A DNA stretch of 13,117 nucleotides, from assembly GCA_958419945.1 (NCBI GenBank), contig CATZIC010000056.1:1-13117 (forward strand), read 5' to 3'. The stretch's first letter is position 1, and each line of letters opens with the position of its first letter. This DNA is from an uncultured Clostridia bacterium (GTDB lineage: Bacteria > Bacillota > Clostridia > Christensenellales > Borkfalkiaceae). The notes under the pieces are model-generated. The model saw nothing but the letters and a program-made list of their open reading frames with translations, ran no database searches and was not told the DNA's origin. Positions 5,971-13,062 of this stretch are shown in pieces. A program made the translations under genes and the position numbers.

Positions 5971-7878
5971 ATGGAAAACAACGTAAGAGTACAAGACGAT
6001 CTTTATCTATTCGTAAACAAGGAATGGCTTGATAAGGCTGAAATCCCCGCAGACAAACCTGCCTGCGGCGGGTTTAACGAACTTTCCACTAACGTGGAAG
6101 AGCTTTTGATAGGCGATCTCAACAAAATGGCAAAGGGCAGAAGGCAAGTAACGGATCCCAACGTGCAAAAAGCAGTCGACCTTTTTATGCTTGCCAAAAA
6201 CGTAAAAAAGCGCAATAAGGAAGAGTTAAAACCCTTAGCCAAAAATCTTGAAAAACTTATAAAATTAAATAAGGTTTCAGATCTTAACCGTAAACTTAAA
6301 GACTTCGTTTTAGCAGGCTTCCCGCTTCCCATATCGGTAAGCGTAGACGCCGACATGAAAAACACGTTAAACCATTGCTTAATGCTAAGCGGCCCCGAAA
6401 CCTTCCTTCCCGACGTAACCTATTACAAAGAGGAAATGAAACCGCAGCACGACGCGCTTATTTCCGTATGGTCTGAAATGACTAAAAAACTTCTTTCCTA
6501 TACCTCGCTAACAAAAGAGGAGCAAACAACTTGTTTAGAGGAAGCTTTAAAGTTTGACGAAATTATCGCAAGTTTAGTAAAAAGCAGTGAAGAATGGTCG
6601 GAATACGTTAAAATCTATAATCCTACGTCGTTAAAAAGAACGGCTTCCTTACTAAAACCCTTGAAATTCAAAAAACTTCTCACCGACCTTTACGGCGAAA
6701 ACGCCCCCGAAGAAATCATCGTTGCCGACCCACGCTTTTTAAAGGGATTCAAAACCTTGTTTAACGAGGAAAATTTCAGCCTCTATAGAAGTTGGGCAAT
6801 CGTCAGCCTTTTAATTTCCGCAAGTCCGCTTTTAAGCGAAGAAATTCGTGAAATCGGTTCCGAATATTCCAAAACTTTGTCGGGCTTACAAAGTATACCC
6901 ACTATCGAAAAACAGGCTTATAGGCTCGCAACCGGCTACTTTTCCGAACCCATAGGCCTATATTACGGCAAAACCTACTTCGGCGAAGCCGCCAAACGGG
7001 ACGTAACCGAAATGGTTGAAGAAATCATCGAAACCTATAAAGACCGTGTTCAAAGAAACGACTTTTTGTCCGAAGAAACCAAGCAAAAAGCAATTTTAAA
7101 ACTAAGTAAAATAGTTATAAAAATGGGCTATCCCGATAAATGCGACGAGATTTACGATAAATTAGAGGTAAACAAAAAGGCATCACTTTATACCGCCGTG
7201 TCCGCTATTAAGTCGGAAGTTATAAAGGATAACCTTAATAAACTTACCCTTCCCGTGGACCGCACGAAATGGGTAATGGCAGGGCACGTGGTAAACGCTT
7301 GTTACAATCCTTTCACAAACGATATAACCTTCCCGGCCGCAATCCTTCAAAAACCTTTCTATTCCTTAAAGCAGTCAAGAAGTGAAAATTTAGGCGGAAT
7401 CGGTGCGGTTATCGGGCATGAAATCTCCCACGCATTCGACAACAACGGCGCCAAATGCGACGAAAACGGCAACCTTAATAATTGGTGGACAAAGGAAGAT
7501 GCAAAAAGCTTCACCAAAAAGACCAAAGAAATGATTAAGGAATTCGAAGGCATCGAACTTCCCTGGGGCAAGGTAAACGCCAAATTTATCGTAAGCGAAA
7601 ATATTGCCGATAACGGAGGTATGGCGGTAACCCTTGAAATCATGTCCAAAATGAAGGACGCCGACTATAAAAACTATTTCTATAATTGGGCAAGGGTCTG
7701 GTGTCAGAAACAGCGTGAAGAATACGCCAAATTACTTCTTCAGGTTGACGTTCACGCCCCTTCCATTCTCCGTGCAAACATGCAACCCCGTAATTTCTCC
7801 GAATGGTACGAAACCTTTAACGTCCAAAAGACGGACGGCATGTACATCGCCCCCGACAAGCGTGTAGTCATTTGGTAA
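5971..7878 (+). CDS. pepO: M13 family zinc metallopeptidase (PepO/neprilysin-like endopeptidase)
   Basis: This is a zinc endopeptidase that cleaves oligopeptides. At 635 residues it is typical of bacterial PepO. The N-terminal Peptidase_M13_N domain (about 8-370) begins with the usual DDLYLFVNKEWL. The catalytic part contains NACYNP (442-447), HEISH (H483, E484, H487: two zinc ligands and the catalytic Glu) and ENIADNGG (E543 third zinc ligand, D547). The terminal DVHAPSILRANM has H595 and R601, matching the substrate-binding His and Arg of neprilysin, and the protein ends in the typical hydrophobic VVIW. All key residues are present, so it should be active. No signal peptide or membrane anchor is visible, suggesting cytoplasmic peptide turnover. 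The start follows AAAGGAGAA at 5957-5965. It probably has its own promoter near 5820. The next gene begins 98 nt downstream without a clear terminator, so co-transcription is possible. Confidence 0.93.
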   Translation: MENNVRVQDDLYLFVNKEWLDKAEIPADKPACGGFNELSTNVEELLIGDLNKMAKGRRQVTDPNVQKAVDLFMLAKNVKKRNKEELKPLAKNLEKLIKLNKVSDLNRKLKDFVLAGFPLPISVSVDADMKNTLNHCLMLSGPETFLPDVTYYKEEMKPQHDALISVWSEMTKKLLSYTSLTKEEQTTCLEEALKFDEIIASLVKSSEEWSEYVKIYNPTSLKRTASLLKPLKFKKLLTDLYGENAPEEIIVADPRFLKGFKTLFNEENFSLYRSWAIVSLLISASPLLSEEIREIGSEYSKTLSGLQSIPTIEKQAYRLATGYFSEPIGLYYGKTYFGEAAKRDVTEMVEEIIETYKDRVQRNDFLSEETKQKAILKLSKIVIKMGYPDKCDEIYDKLEVNKKASLYTAVSAIKSEVIKDNLNKLTLPVDRTKWVMAGHVVNACYNPFTNDITFPAAILQKPFYSLKQSRSENLGGIGAVIGHEISHAFDNNGAKCDENGNLNNWWTKEDAKSFTKKTKEMIKEFEGIELPWGKVNAKFIVSENIADNGGMAVTLEIMSKMKDADYKNYFYNWARVWCQKQREEYAKLLLQVDVHAPSILRANMQPRNFSEWYETFNVQKTDGMYIAPDKRVVIW

Positions 7879-7893
7879 AAAAACTATCATACC

Positions 7894-7925
7894 AAAAAGT
7901 CGGCCTATAAGACCGTTATTAGCAC
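7894..7925 (+). repeat. R3 repeat, copy c
   Basis: It reads aaaaagtcggcctataag, then accgttattagcaca, in the 98-nt gap between the peptidase and phosphoesterase genes. Its first 16 bases are identical to copy b. No convincing promoter or terminator was found in this gap. Confidence 0.6.
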
Positions 7926-7976
7926 ATTTTGTAATTTTCCACGATCAAAAAAAGTACTTTCAGTAAAAGGTGTTAT

Positions 7977-9470
7977 ATGCGTAGACTATTATCATTACTG
8001 ATTTCAATATTTATCTGTTTTGCCTTAGTATCCTGCAACCAAACAGGCGGCGGACATACCGGCGGAATAAGCTCCGACCTTATAAACGTAGATTTTTACG
8101 CTTTCAACGACATGCACGGTAATCTTTTGGACAGTAGCGACAGGTCGGGCGGTATCGGAATATCCAAAACCACAACGTACTTAAACCGTTACCAAAGCAT
8201 AAACGAAAACACGGTAGTGCTGTCTACGGGCGATATGTGGCAAGGCTCGTCGGAATCAAACAACACGAAAGGTAAAATAGTAACCGATTGGATGAACCTT
8301 TGCAATTTCGACGCAATGACCGTCGGCAATCACGAATTCGATTGGGGCATAAACGCCATAAAGGAAAACGCCGAAATAGCAGATTTCCCGATACTCGGGA
8401 TAAACGTTTATGAAAGGGCAACCGACCAAAAATCCGACGTTTTCGAAAGTTCCGTTCTTATCGAAAAGGAAGACGTAACCATCGGCATAATCGGCGCGAT
8501 AGGGGACTGTTACAGTTCCATCTCTTCAAGTAAGGTTACCGATTATTATTTTAAGACGGGGGACGAGTTAACCTCGCTCGTCAAATCGGAATCGGTAAAG
8601 CTCAAAGATCAGGGTGCCGACATAATCGTGTATTCCATTCACGACGGCTACGGGGAAAGTATTTACAAAAAGGATACCGAAGCCCCGACGCTATATTCCA
8701 ACGAACTCAAATCTTTTTACGACGTAAGCCTTTCCGACGGCTACGTTGACGTAGTTTTCGAGGCTCACACCCACCAAAGTTACGTATATAAGGACGAGCA
8801 CGGTGTTTACCACGTTCAGGCGTCATCTAACAACAGGTCCATTGCCCACGTGGATGCCGACTATAACAAAAAGACCGGCAAAGTTACCGTAAACAAAGCG
8901 GAAGTTACCAAAACCGATTCCCTTATTTTAACCAAAGACGAGCAGACCGAGGCGCTTTTCGAAAAATACTCGGCGGAAATCGGCGCAGTTTACGAAGTCA
9001 TAGGCGATAATTACCGCACCCGCTATTCCGAGGATCTAGAGGATTTAGTTGCAAAACTTTATCTCGATACAGGGCTTGAAAAGTGGGGGGATAGGTATCA
9101 AATCTTTTTAGGCGGCGGCTTTTTACGCACTCGCAGCCCCTATAACCTTAAAGCAGGCGGGGTTTGCTATAAAGATTTGCAATCTCTTTTCCCATTCGAT
9201 AACGATATAGTGCTTTGCTCGATTTCAGGCTATTATCTTAATAAGCAGTTCGTAACCACCACCAACGAGGATTACCACTCAAGTTATAGCGAATACGGAA
9301 ACTTAAGCAAAAACTCGATAGACCCAGCTGCCACCTATTACGTGGTTGTGGACAGCTATACGTCCGACTACGCCCCCAACCACCTTACCGTAATAGAGCG
9401 TTATTCCGAGGACGGCTTTTTTGCAAGGGACCTTCTTGCCGACTATATAAAAGCCGGCGGCCTAGCCTAA
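7977..9470 (+). CDS. Lipoprotein 5'-nucleotidase / 2',3'-cyclic phosphodiesterase family metallophosphoesterase
   Basis: This is an extracytoplasmic phosphoesterase of the UshA/CpdB/YfkN type, which usually releases phosphate and nucleosides from nucleotides. A lipoprotein signal peptide is clear: MRRLL, a hydrophobic stretch, then LVSC with lipidated Cys20 and a Gly-rich linker, so it is anchored on the outer face of the membrane. The calcineurin-like domain has all metal-binding motifs: D45 and H47 in NDMHG, D86 in STGDMWQG, N118 and H119 in VGNHEFDWG, H222 in YSIHDG, and H264/H266 in EAHTH. The 5'-nucleotidase C-terminal domain (about 330-490) has GGGFLRTRSPYNLKAGG and LFPFDNDIVL. Its length, 497 residues, suits one catalytic plus one C-terminal domain. 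The start follows AAAGGTG at 7966-7972. The exact substrate cannot be told from sequence. Confidence 0.92.
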   Translation: MRRLLSLLISIFICFALVSCNQTGGGHTGGISSDLINVDFYAFNDMHGNLLDSSDRSGGIGISKTTTYLNRYQSINENTVVLSTGDMWQGSSESNNTKGKIVTDWMNLCNFDAMTVGNHEFDWGINAIKENAEIADFPILGINVYERATDQKSDVFESSVLIEKEDVTIGIIGAIGDCYSSISSSKVTDYYFKTGDELTSLVKSESVKLKDQGADIIVYSIHDGYGESIYKKDTEAPTLYSNELKSFYDVSLSDGYVDVVFEAHTHQSYVYKDEHGVYHVQASSNNRSIAHVDADYNKKTGKVTVNKAEVTKTDSLILTKDEQTEALFEKYSAEIGAVYEVIGDNYRTRYSEDLEDLVAKLYLDTGLEKWGDRYQIFLGGGFLRTRSPYNLKAGGVCYKDLQSLFPFDNDIVLCSISGYYLNKQFVTTTNEDYHSSYSEYGNLSKNSIDPAATYYVVVDSYTSDYAPNHLTVIERYSEDGFFARDLLADYIKAGGLA

Positions 9471-9501
9471 ATTTATTTTGAAATTTTAGTGTGAAGTTCT
9501 C

Positions 9502-9536
9502 CGTCATTGCAAGGAGCGTAAGCTCCGTGGCAATCC
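9502..9536 (+). repeat. R1 palindromic repeat, copy downstream of the phosphoesterase gene
   Basis: Outer stem ATTGC/GCAAT, apical stem GGAGC/GCTCC, loop GTAA. It lies 31 nt after the phosphoesterase stop, in the convergent intergenic region. The downstream tail begins agaagccaag and diverges from the usual agaca tail. Confidence 0.85.
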
Positions 9537-9567
9537 AGAAGCCAAGGCAAGAACGAGTGAAAAGCAT

Positions 9568-9597
9568 AAAAAACCCGCTATAAGCCCGTTATCGCCG
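9568..9597 (+). repeat. R3 repeat, copy d
   Basis: It reads aaaaaacccgctataagccc, then gttatcgccg. It is closest to copy a in its right half (GCTATAAGCCCGT). It lies between the R1 copy and the bidirectional terminator. Confidence 0.55.
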
Positions 9598-9631
9598 CTT
9601 TTTTAACAATAAACTAAAAAAACACAAAAAT

Positions 9632-9665
9632 AAAGCGTCCGCCAATCTAAAGGCGAACGCTTTTT
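9632..9665. terminator. Bidirectional rho-independent terminator
   Basis: AAAGCGTCCGCC (9632-9643) pairs with GGCGAACGCTTT (9652-9663) with one C-A mismatch and an 8-nt loop. T-runs follow on the plus strand (9661-9665), and A-runs precede it, giving U-runs on the minus-strand transcript. It serves the phosphoesterase gene from the left and the glycosyltransferase operon, whose stop is at 9678, from the right. Confidence 0.9.
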
Positions 9666-9677
9666 GCTTATATTAAA

Positions 9678-11063
9678 TTATTTATTTTCTGTATTGATAT
9701 CTTCGGTAGCGGCAACTTCCCCATCGGTATCTTCCGTAGCTGCAGCTTCCACTAAAGCAGGCGCCTCATCCACGTCGTTGACCTGTTCAAAAGTCGTCGT
9801 GTCGTGGTGCGGAATCTGCTTCCAACCGACGTCCATGAACAAGCACACGATTTCAAGAGGAACGGATAGGAACAGGAAGATAGGCCACAAAAGTATTGCG
9901 CCGATTAGTACCCAACCATTAACGTTTTTCAAACGTTTGCGTTCAACAAATAAAACGACCAATCCACCAACAAAGTTCAGTGCGTAAAAACTTATAACAG
10001 AATACAAAAATCCAGATCCGTAACTTGTCCACACCGCTATAGCGTCCATGCCGAACAGAGGGGATAACGCCGTGCAAATAAGTTGTGCAAAAAACAGAAC
10101 GGAGGATATTACGCATAACGGCAAAATATTGACCGACATATCGTATATCGAGAATTTATGAACGCCGCCACCTTTTTTCTTGGACTTAAACAGTGCCTTT
10201 ATAAGATCGCGGTATCTTGTAACGCACACTAAAACGTGCCCCTTAGCCCAGCGCAAGCGTTGGCGAAGCATTATGCGATTTTTGGTAGGCTGTTCGTCGT
10301 AGAACACCGCCTCGTCGCAGTACACGATTTTGCGGTCCTTAATAATTTGGTCTGCGGAAAATTCCCAGTCTTCGGTAAGCGTAACGTATTTCCAACCGTC
10401 TTTAACGATCTCGCTTGGTATTACGTAGCCGGTACCTTGAACCCTTGTGGAGCAGCCGCAAACGGTCCTGCCTCTTGATTCATAGCGGCAACCTTGAATA
10501 AAGTAAATGCCGTACATAGCGGAAATAACGTTTGAACCGATGTTTTTGCAGTTTCTAAAAGAGGTTATAACCTTTTCTCTTCCGTTAGCGACGAAAGCGT
10601 CGTTCATTTTGTCAAAATAGTCGTCCGCCAAAATGTTGTCGGCGTTAAAAAGGAAAAATCCATCGTAGTTTTCCACGCCGTAGTCTTCACGTATTCTATC
10701 GAAAAGATACCTGAAGGCATAACCCATGGTGCATTCTTCGGGATTGTTGTATTCGTAAACGGTAGCGCCTAAATCTCTTGCGATTTTAGCGGTATCGTCC
10801 GTGCAGTTGTGCGCTATAACAAAAATCTGAAGCTTGTCTTGCGGGTATTTGTTTTTGTATACGCTTTTAATAAGATTTCCTATTACCGCCGCTTCGTTTC
10901 TTGCGGGAATAATAACGCCGTATTTCAGCTTTTCTTCGGTTTTAGGAAACTTCTTTCTTGCAAACAAGCCGATAACGGCAAGAAATCCAAAATGAATAAC
11001 CAAAAGCCCAAGTAAAGAGCCCAAAATCGAAAATACCAGATTGACAATTTGTAAATAATTCAT
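9678..11063 (-). CDS. Membrane-bound family 2 glycosyltransferase (processive, BcsA/HasA-like)
   Basis: This is an integral membrane inverting glycosyltransferase with the motif set of processive GT2 polysaccharide synthases. An N-terminal membrane segment lies at about 8-34. The cytoplasmic GT-A domain has IIPARNEA (51-58), HNCTDD (85-90), NADN (D142, metal/UDP site), TEDWEF (catalytic D232 in TED) and QRLRW (Q268, R271, W272). Three or four membrane helices follow (about 313-335, 350-374, 384-410), then WKQIPH. The tail (about 430-461) is acidic and low-complexity, with a duplicated ATED segment encoded by a 30-nt direct repeat (9698-9720 and 9728-9750). The start has GAGGA just upstream. 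It is the second gene of an operon with the GT28-type gene, 29 nt after that gene's stop. The sugar and polymer are unknown; an exopolysaccharide or glycolipid-linked glycan is likely. No PilZ domain is visible. Confidence 0.88.
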   Translation of the reverse strand: MNYLQIVNLVFSILGSLLGLLVIHFGFLAVIGLFARKKFPKTEEKLKYGVIIPARNEAAVIGNLIKSVYKNKYPQDKLQIFVIAHNCTDDTAKIARDLGATVYEYNNPEECTMGYAFRYLFDRIREDYGVENYDGFFLFNADNILADDYFDKMNDAFVANGREKVITSFRNCKNIGSNVISAMYGIYFIQGCRYESRGRTVCGCSTRVQGTGYVIPSEIVKDGWKYVTLTEDWEFSADQIIKDRKIVYCDEAVFYDEQPTKNRIMLRQRLRWAKGHVLVCVTRYRDLIKALFKSKKKGGGVHKFSIYDMSVNILPLCVISSVLFFAQLICTALSPLFGMDAIAVWTSYGSGFLYSVISFYALNFVGGLVVLFVERKRLKNVNGWVLIGAILLWPIFLFLSVPLEIVCLFMDVGWKQIPHHDTTTFEQVNDVDEAPALVEAAATEDTDGEVAATEDINTENK

Positions 11064-11092
11064 ATCTTCCTCGTAAATCGTTTGCCGTATTA

Positions 11093-12271
11093 TTACCTTT
11101 CGGCTTTCGTTAAATACGGAAATCTTTTACACAAAACTTCAAATATCTTTGTAGCACTTACTTCCGCCCCGTAGTTTGAACGTTGCTTTTTGGCATTTTC
11201 CACATACACGTTCATGCGTTCGGGGTTTAGCATAAATTCTTCAATTTTTTCAACAACCGCTTGCTCGTCGAAAATTTTAATAGCACTTTTTACGTAATCA
11301 AGGTAATAATGCGCCATGTTCTTTTCGATAAGTGTTGCGTATTTAGTGATAATTTGCGGAACGCCGAAAAATGTAAGTTCGGATAGCATTGATCCCGCTT
11401 TTCCGCAGAATACATCGCTTGCCGCCATGTATTCGAAAATGCTGTCCCCAACGTTTGACAGGGGATGAAATACAACGTTTTCGGGCGTTTTCCAGGTTAA
11501 AAATTCTTGATATAACTTTTCGTTCTTTCCGCAAACGGGAACCAGGTTTACAGGCAGGTTTTTATCTATTATAAGCCTGCAGATTTTCTCCATCTTGCCT
11601 ATGCCGTACCCGCCTTCGGCAAGCATTATCGTAAACTTATCGGGGTCTAGCCCGTTTTTAATCCTTAACTCTTTTTTGTCTTTTCCTTCCACGCTGAACG
11701 CCGCTTGTCTTATCGCATACGGCACGTGAATGATATTTTCTTCGTTAAATCTTACAGGGTGTTCCTTAAGCGCTTTATCAAGGCCGGTCGGCGTACACGA
11801 CATAACTAAGTCGCATGGGTAACTGAACATCGGGTTTACGTAGGTGTCGGGAACGTACATTACCGTAAGCGGGCGAGGGTCTATTTTCATAGCGTAATAA
11901 TTAGTCGCCCAGTGCGTGGAAACAACCAAATCCGGCTTAAGTTCCTTCATGTGCTCGAAGGCCTCTTTGTTTGTGCCGGGCGCCAAAAAATTCATGGTAA
12001 GCCAAGTAGAGAACTTCGTCCTGAGTAATTCCATATTCAAGGTAAAAAAGTACCCGTAACTCGAATGTTTGTTGTGGCGCACAACCTCTCGTTTTAATCT
12101 GTTTTCAAATAGTTTTAGTTTGGACTTGTTACTTTCGGTAAAAAAATTAGAACGAATAACCTCCGTCTTGTCGCCGTACATTTTTTCAAATGCGTCGGCA
12201 ATGGCGTTTAATGGAACGATATGTCCCAATCCCGCTTCGGTAAACGGGAAAACGATACGTGGTTTGTACAT
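11093..12271 (-). CDS. GT28/MGDG-synthase-like glycosyltransferase
   Basis: This is a GT-B fold glycosyltransferase resembling the UgtP/monogalactosyldiacylglycerol synthase and MurG group, which transfer a sugar from a UDP donor to a lipid at the inner membrane face. The N-terminal acceptor domain starts with FPFTEAGLGHIVPLNAI (G14-P20), the usual GxGH loop. The C-terminal donor domain has IMLAEGGYGIGKM (215-227) and CGKAGSMLSELTFFGVPQI (289-307), corresponding to the nucleotide-sugar site. Its length, 392 residues, matches the family. No transmembrane helix is seen, so it is probably peripheral. AAAGGTG lies 5 nt before the ATG. It is the first gene of the minus-strand operon with the GT2 gene and has its own promoter at 12344-12372. 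A diacylglycerol glycosyltransferase supplying the membrane glycolipid is the best guess; the acceptor is not proven. Confidence 0.82.
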   Translation of the reverse strand: MYKPRIVFPFTEAGLGHIVPLNAIADAFEKMYGDKTEVIRSNFFTESNKSKLKLFENRLKREVVRHNKHSSYGYFFTLNMELLRTKFSTWLTMNFLAPGTNKEAFEHMKELKPDLVVSTHWATNYYAMKIDPRPLTVMYVPDTYVNPMFSYPCDLVMSCTPTGLDKALKEHPVRFNEENIIHVPYAIRQAAFSVEGKDKKELRIKNGLDPDKFTIMLAEGGYGIGKMEKICRLIIDKNLPVNLVPVCGKNEKLYQEFLTWKTPENVVFHPLSNVGDSIFEYMAASDVFCGKAGSMLSELTFFGVPQIITKYATLIEKNMAHYYLDYVKSAIKIFDEQAVVEKIEEFMLNPERMNVYVENAKKQRSNYGAEVSATKIFEVLCKRFPYLTKAER

Positions 12272-12303
12272 GTTTCACCTTTTTGCTTAAAATAGTTCAC
12301 TCT

Positions 12304-12319
12304 AACCGATATGTCGGTT
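12304..12319 (-). promoter_or_regulatory. Hairpin/dyad in the glycosyltransferase operon leader
   Basis: AACCGA and TCGGTT pair around a 4-nt loop, about 18 nt after the predicted start of transcription and 33 nt before the GT28 start codon. No T-run follows, so it is not a terminator. It could be an operator or an mRNA-stabilising stem. Confidence 0.35.
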
Positions 12320-12343
12320 TTTATCTGCAAAGGTAGTTATATA

Positions 12344-12372
12344 ATTTTAACATTTTTTATTCTTTATATCAA
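12344..12372 (-). promoter_or_regulatory. Predicted sigma-A promoter of the glycosyltransferase operon
   Basis: On the minus strand, TTGATA (12372-12367) and TAAAAT (12349-12344) are separated by exactly 17 nt, and a TGt before the -10 makes it an extended -10. Each hexamer differs from consensus by one base. The predicted leader is about 65 nt. Confidence 0.7.
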
Positions 12373-12454
12373 GTCCTTTTGGCTATAAAAGACAAAAATT
12401 ATAAATTATCGTCAAATTTCATATTTTTGTCTAAAAACTTAACTTTATCGCGTT

Positions 12455-12490
12455 GCGTCGCCCCTAAACCAACGTAGCCCCCATAGACTT
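12455..12490 (+). repeat. R4 repeat, copy B, left part
   Basis: It reads gcgtcgcccctaaacc, then aacgtagcccccatagactt. It resembles the left part of copy A (tagcccctataaact at 5386-5400) and of copy C (12969-13003). The matching right part is separated from it here by about 156 nt of other sequence (12491-12646). Confidence 0.45.
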
Positions 12491-12570
12491 GCCAAAGGCG
12501 AGAATGAAAAATGAATGAATTGTGGTTAGTCGTTTAGCGAACTTTAATAATTTTTGCAATTTCCTGTGCC

Positions 12571-12650
12571 CATTAGCCGCAGGCGACTTCATTAGCGAAG
12601 TGTCTTCATTTTTCATTAGCGATGCGTCTTCATTTGCCGATAGGCACTTT
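12571..12650. repeat. Degenerate tandem repeat, cattagc...tcttcatt
   Basis: Four imperfect units of 17-24 nt start at 12571, 12590, 12614 and 12631. Each begins catt, has a small GC-rich core (gccgcaggc, gcgaagtgtc, gcgatgcgtc, tgccgataggca) and then ctt or cttt. Two of the cores are self-complementary (GCC/GGC, TGCC/GGCA). The units sit between the left and right parts of R4 copy B, as if inserted there. A minus-strand frame across them repeats the peptide KNEDTSLMK but shows no gene-like start. Confidence 0.5.
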
Positions 12651-12685
12651 CCCACCCACCCCATAGACTAACAGTTGCGCCGTTT
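12647..12685 (+). repeat. R4 repeat, copy B, right part
   Basis: ctttcccacccaccccata (12647-12665) matches 18 of 19 bases with copies A and C, and is followed by gactaacagttgcgccgttt, close to copy A's aactaacaatcggtgccgtt. It leads directly into an R1 copy at 12693. Confidence 0.65.
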
Positions 12686-12692
12686 GTATCCT

Positions 12693-12747
12693 CGTCATTG
12701 CGAGGAGCGAAAGCTCCGTGGCAATCCAGACAGCAAGTTGATTATAA
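12693..12747 (+). repeat. R1 repeat with tail, identical to 13063-13117
   Basis: The hairpin (12693-12727) has outer stem ATTGC/GCAAT, apical stem GGAGC/GCTCC and loop GAAA. It is followed by agacagcaagttgattataa. The full 55 nt recur without a mismatch at 13063-13117. gttcg then follows, as after the 5559 copy. Confidence 0.9.
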
Positions 12748-12756
12748 GTTCGTTTC

Positions 12757-12791
12757 CGTCATTACGAGGAGCGGGAGCTCCGTGGCAATCC
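12757..12791 (+). repeat. R1 palindromic repeat
   Basis: Apical stem GGAGC/GCTCC, loop GGGA. The left outer arm has one change (ATTAC), which weakens the outer stem. It starts 64 nt after the previous copy and lacks the agaca tail. Confidence 0.85.
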
Positions 12792-12832
12792 GGCCGTTCG
12801 CTTGCAAACTTCAAAAATTCTCTAAATCCTTA

Positions 12833-12906
12833 TTCGGCTCATTATGTAGCAAAGGGAGCTGTCGGCGTATGCCGACTGAGGGATTGTCCATTCCCGTAAG
12901 AGAACA
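12833..12906 (+). repeat. R2 palindromic repeat, copy 2
   Basis: ttcggctc, tatgtagcaaagggagct and ctgagggattgtc are conserved with copy 1 (5660-5731). Stem 1 is GTCGGC-gtat-GCCGAC here, against GGCGC-gta-GCGCC in copy 1. Hairpin 2 is partly decayed (TTCCC-gtaa-GAGAA). Confidence 0.75.
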
Positions 12907-12911
12907 CGTTC

Positions 12912-12945
12912 CGTCATTGCGAGTCGCAAAGCGACGTGGCAATCC
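12912..12945 (+). repeat. R1 palindromic repeat with altered apical stem
   Basis: Outer stem ATTGC/GCAAT; the apical stem is GTCGC-aaa-GCGAC, a fully paired variant of the usual GGAGC/GCTCC. The common tail agacaccaaagttaatttat follows. Confidence 0.85.
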
Positions 12946-12968
12946 AGACACCAAAGTTAATTTATAGA

Positions 12969-13041
12969 ACGCCGCCACTAAACCGACACAGCCCCAAAAA
13001 CCGCCAACGCCCCCAACCTATCCTTTCCCGCCCACCCCATA
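12969..13041 (+). repeat. R4 repeat, copy C
   Basis: The left part contains gccactaaaccgacacagcc (12974-12993), similar to the left parts of copies A and B. The right part is ctttcccgcccaccccata at 13022-13040, identical to copy A. As with copies A and B, an R1 copy follows within about 40 nt. Confidence 0.55.
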
Positions 13042-13062
13042 ATCTTCCGTAATGCGCCTTTC

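Noticed and set aside
12464..12664. A 66-codon minus-strand open frame with repeats of KNEDTSLMK
   Set aside because: It arises from the tandem units at 12571-12650 and part of R4, with no convincing ribosome binding site or homology.
12675..12967. Two overlapping plus-strand open frames of 74 and 89 codons
   Set aside because: Both are translations of R1 and R2 copies (CEERKLRGNP, RGAKAPWQS), with no start context and no family resemblance.
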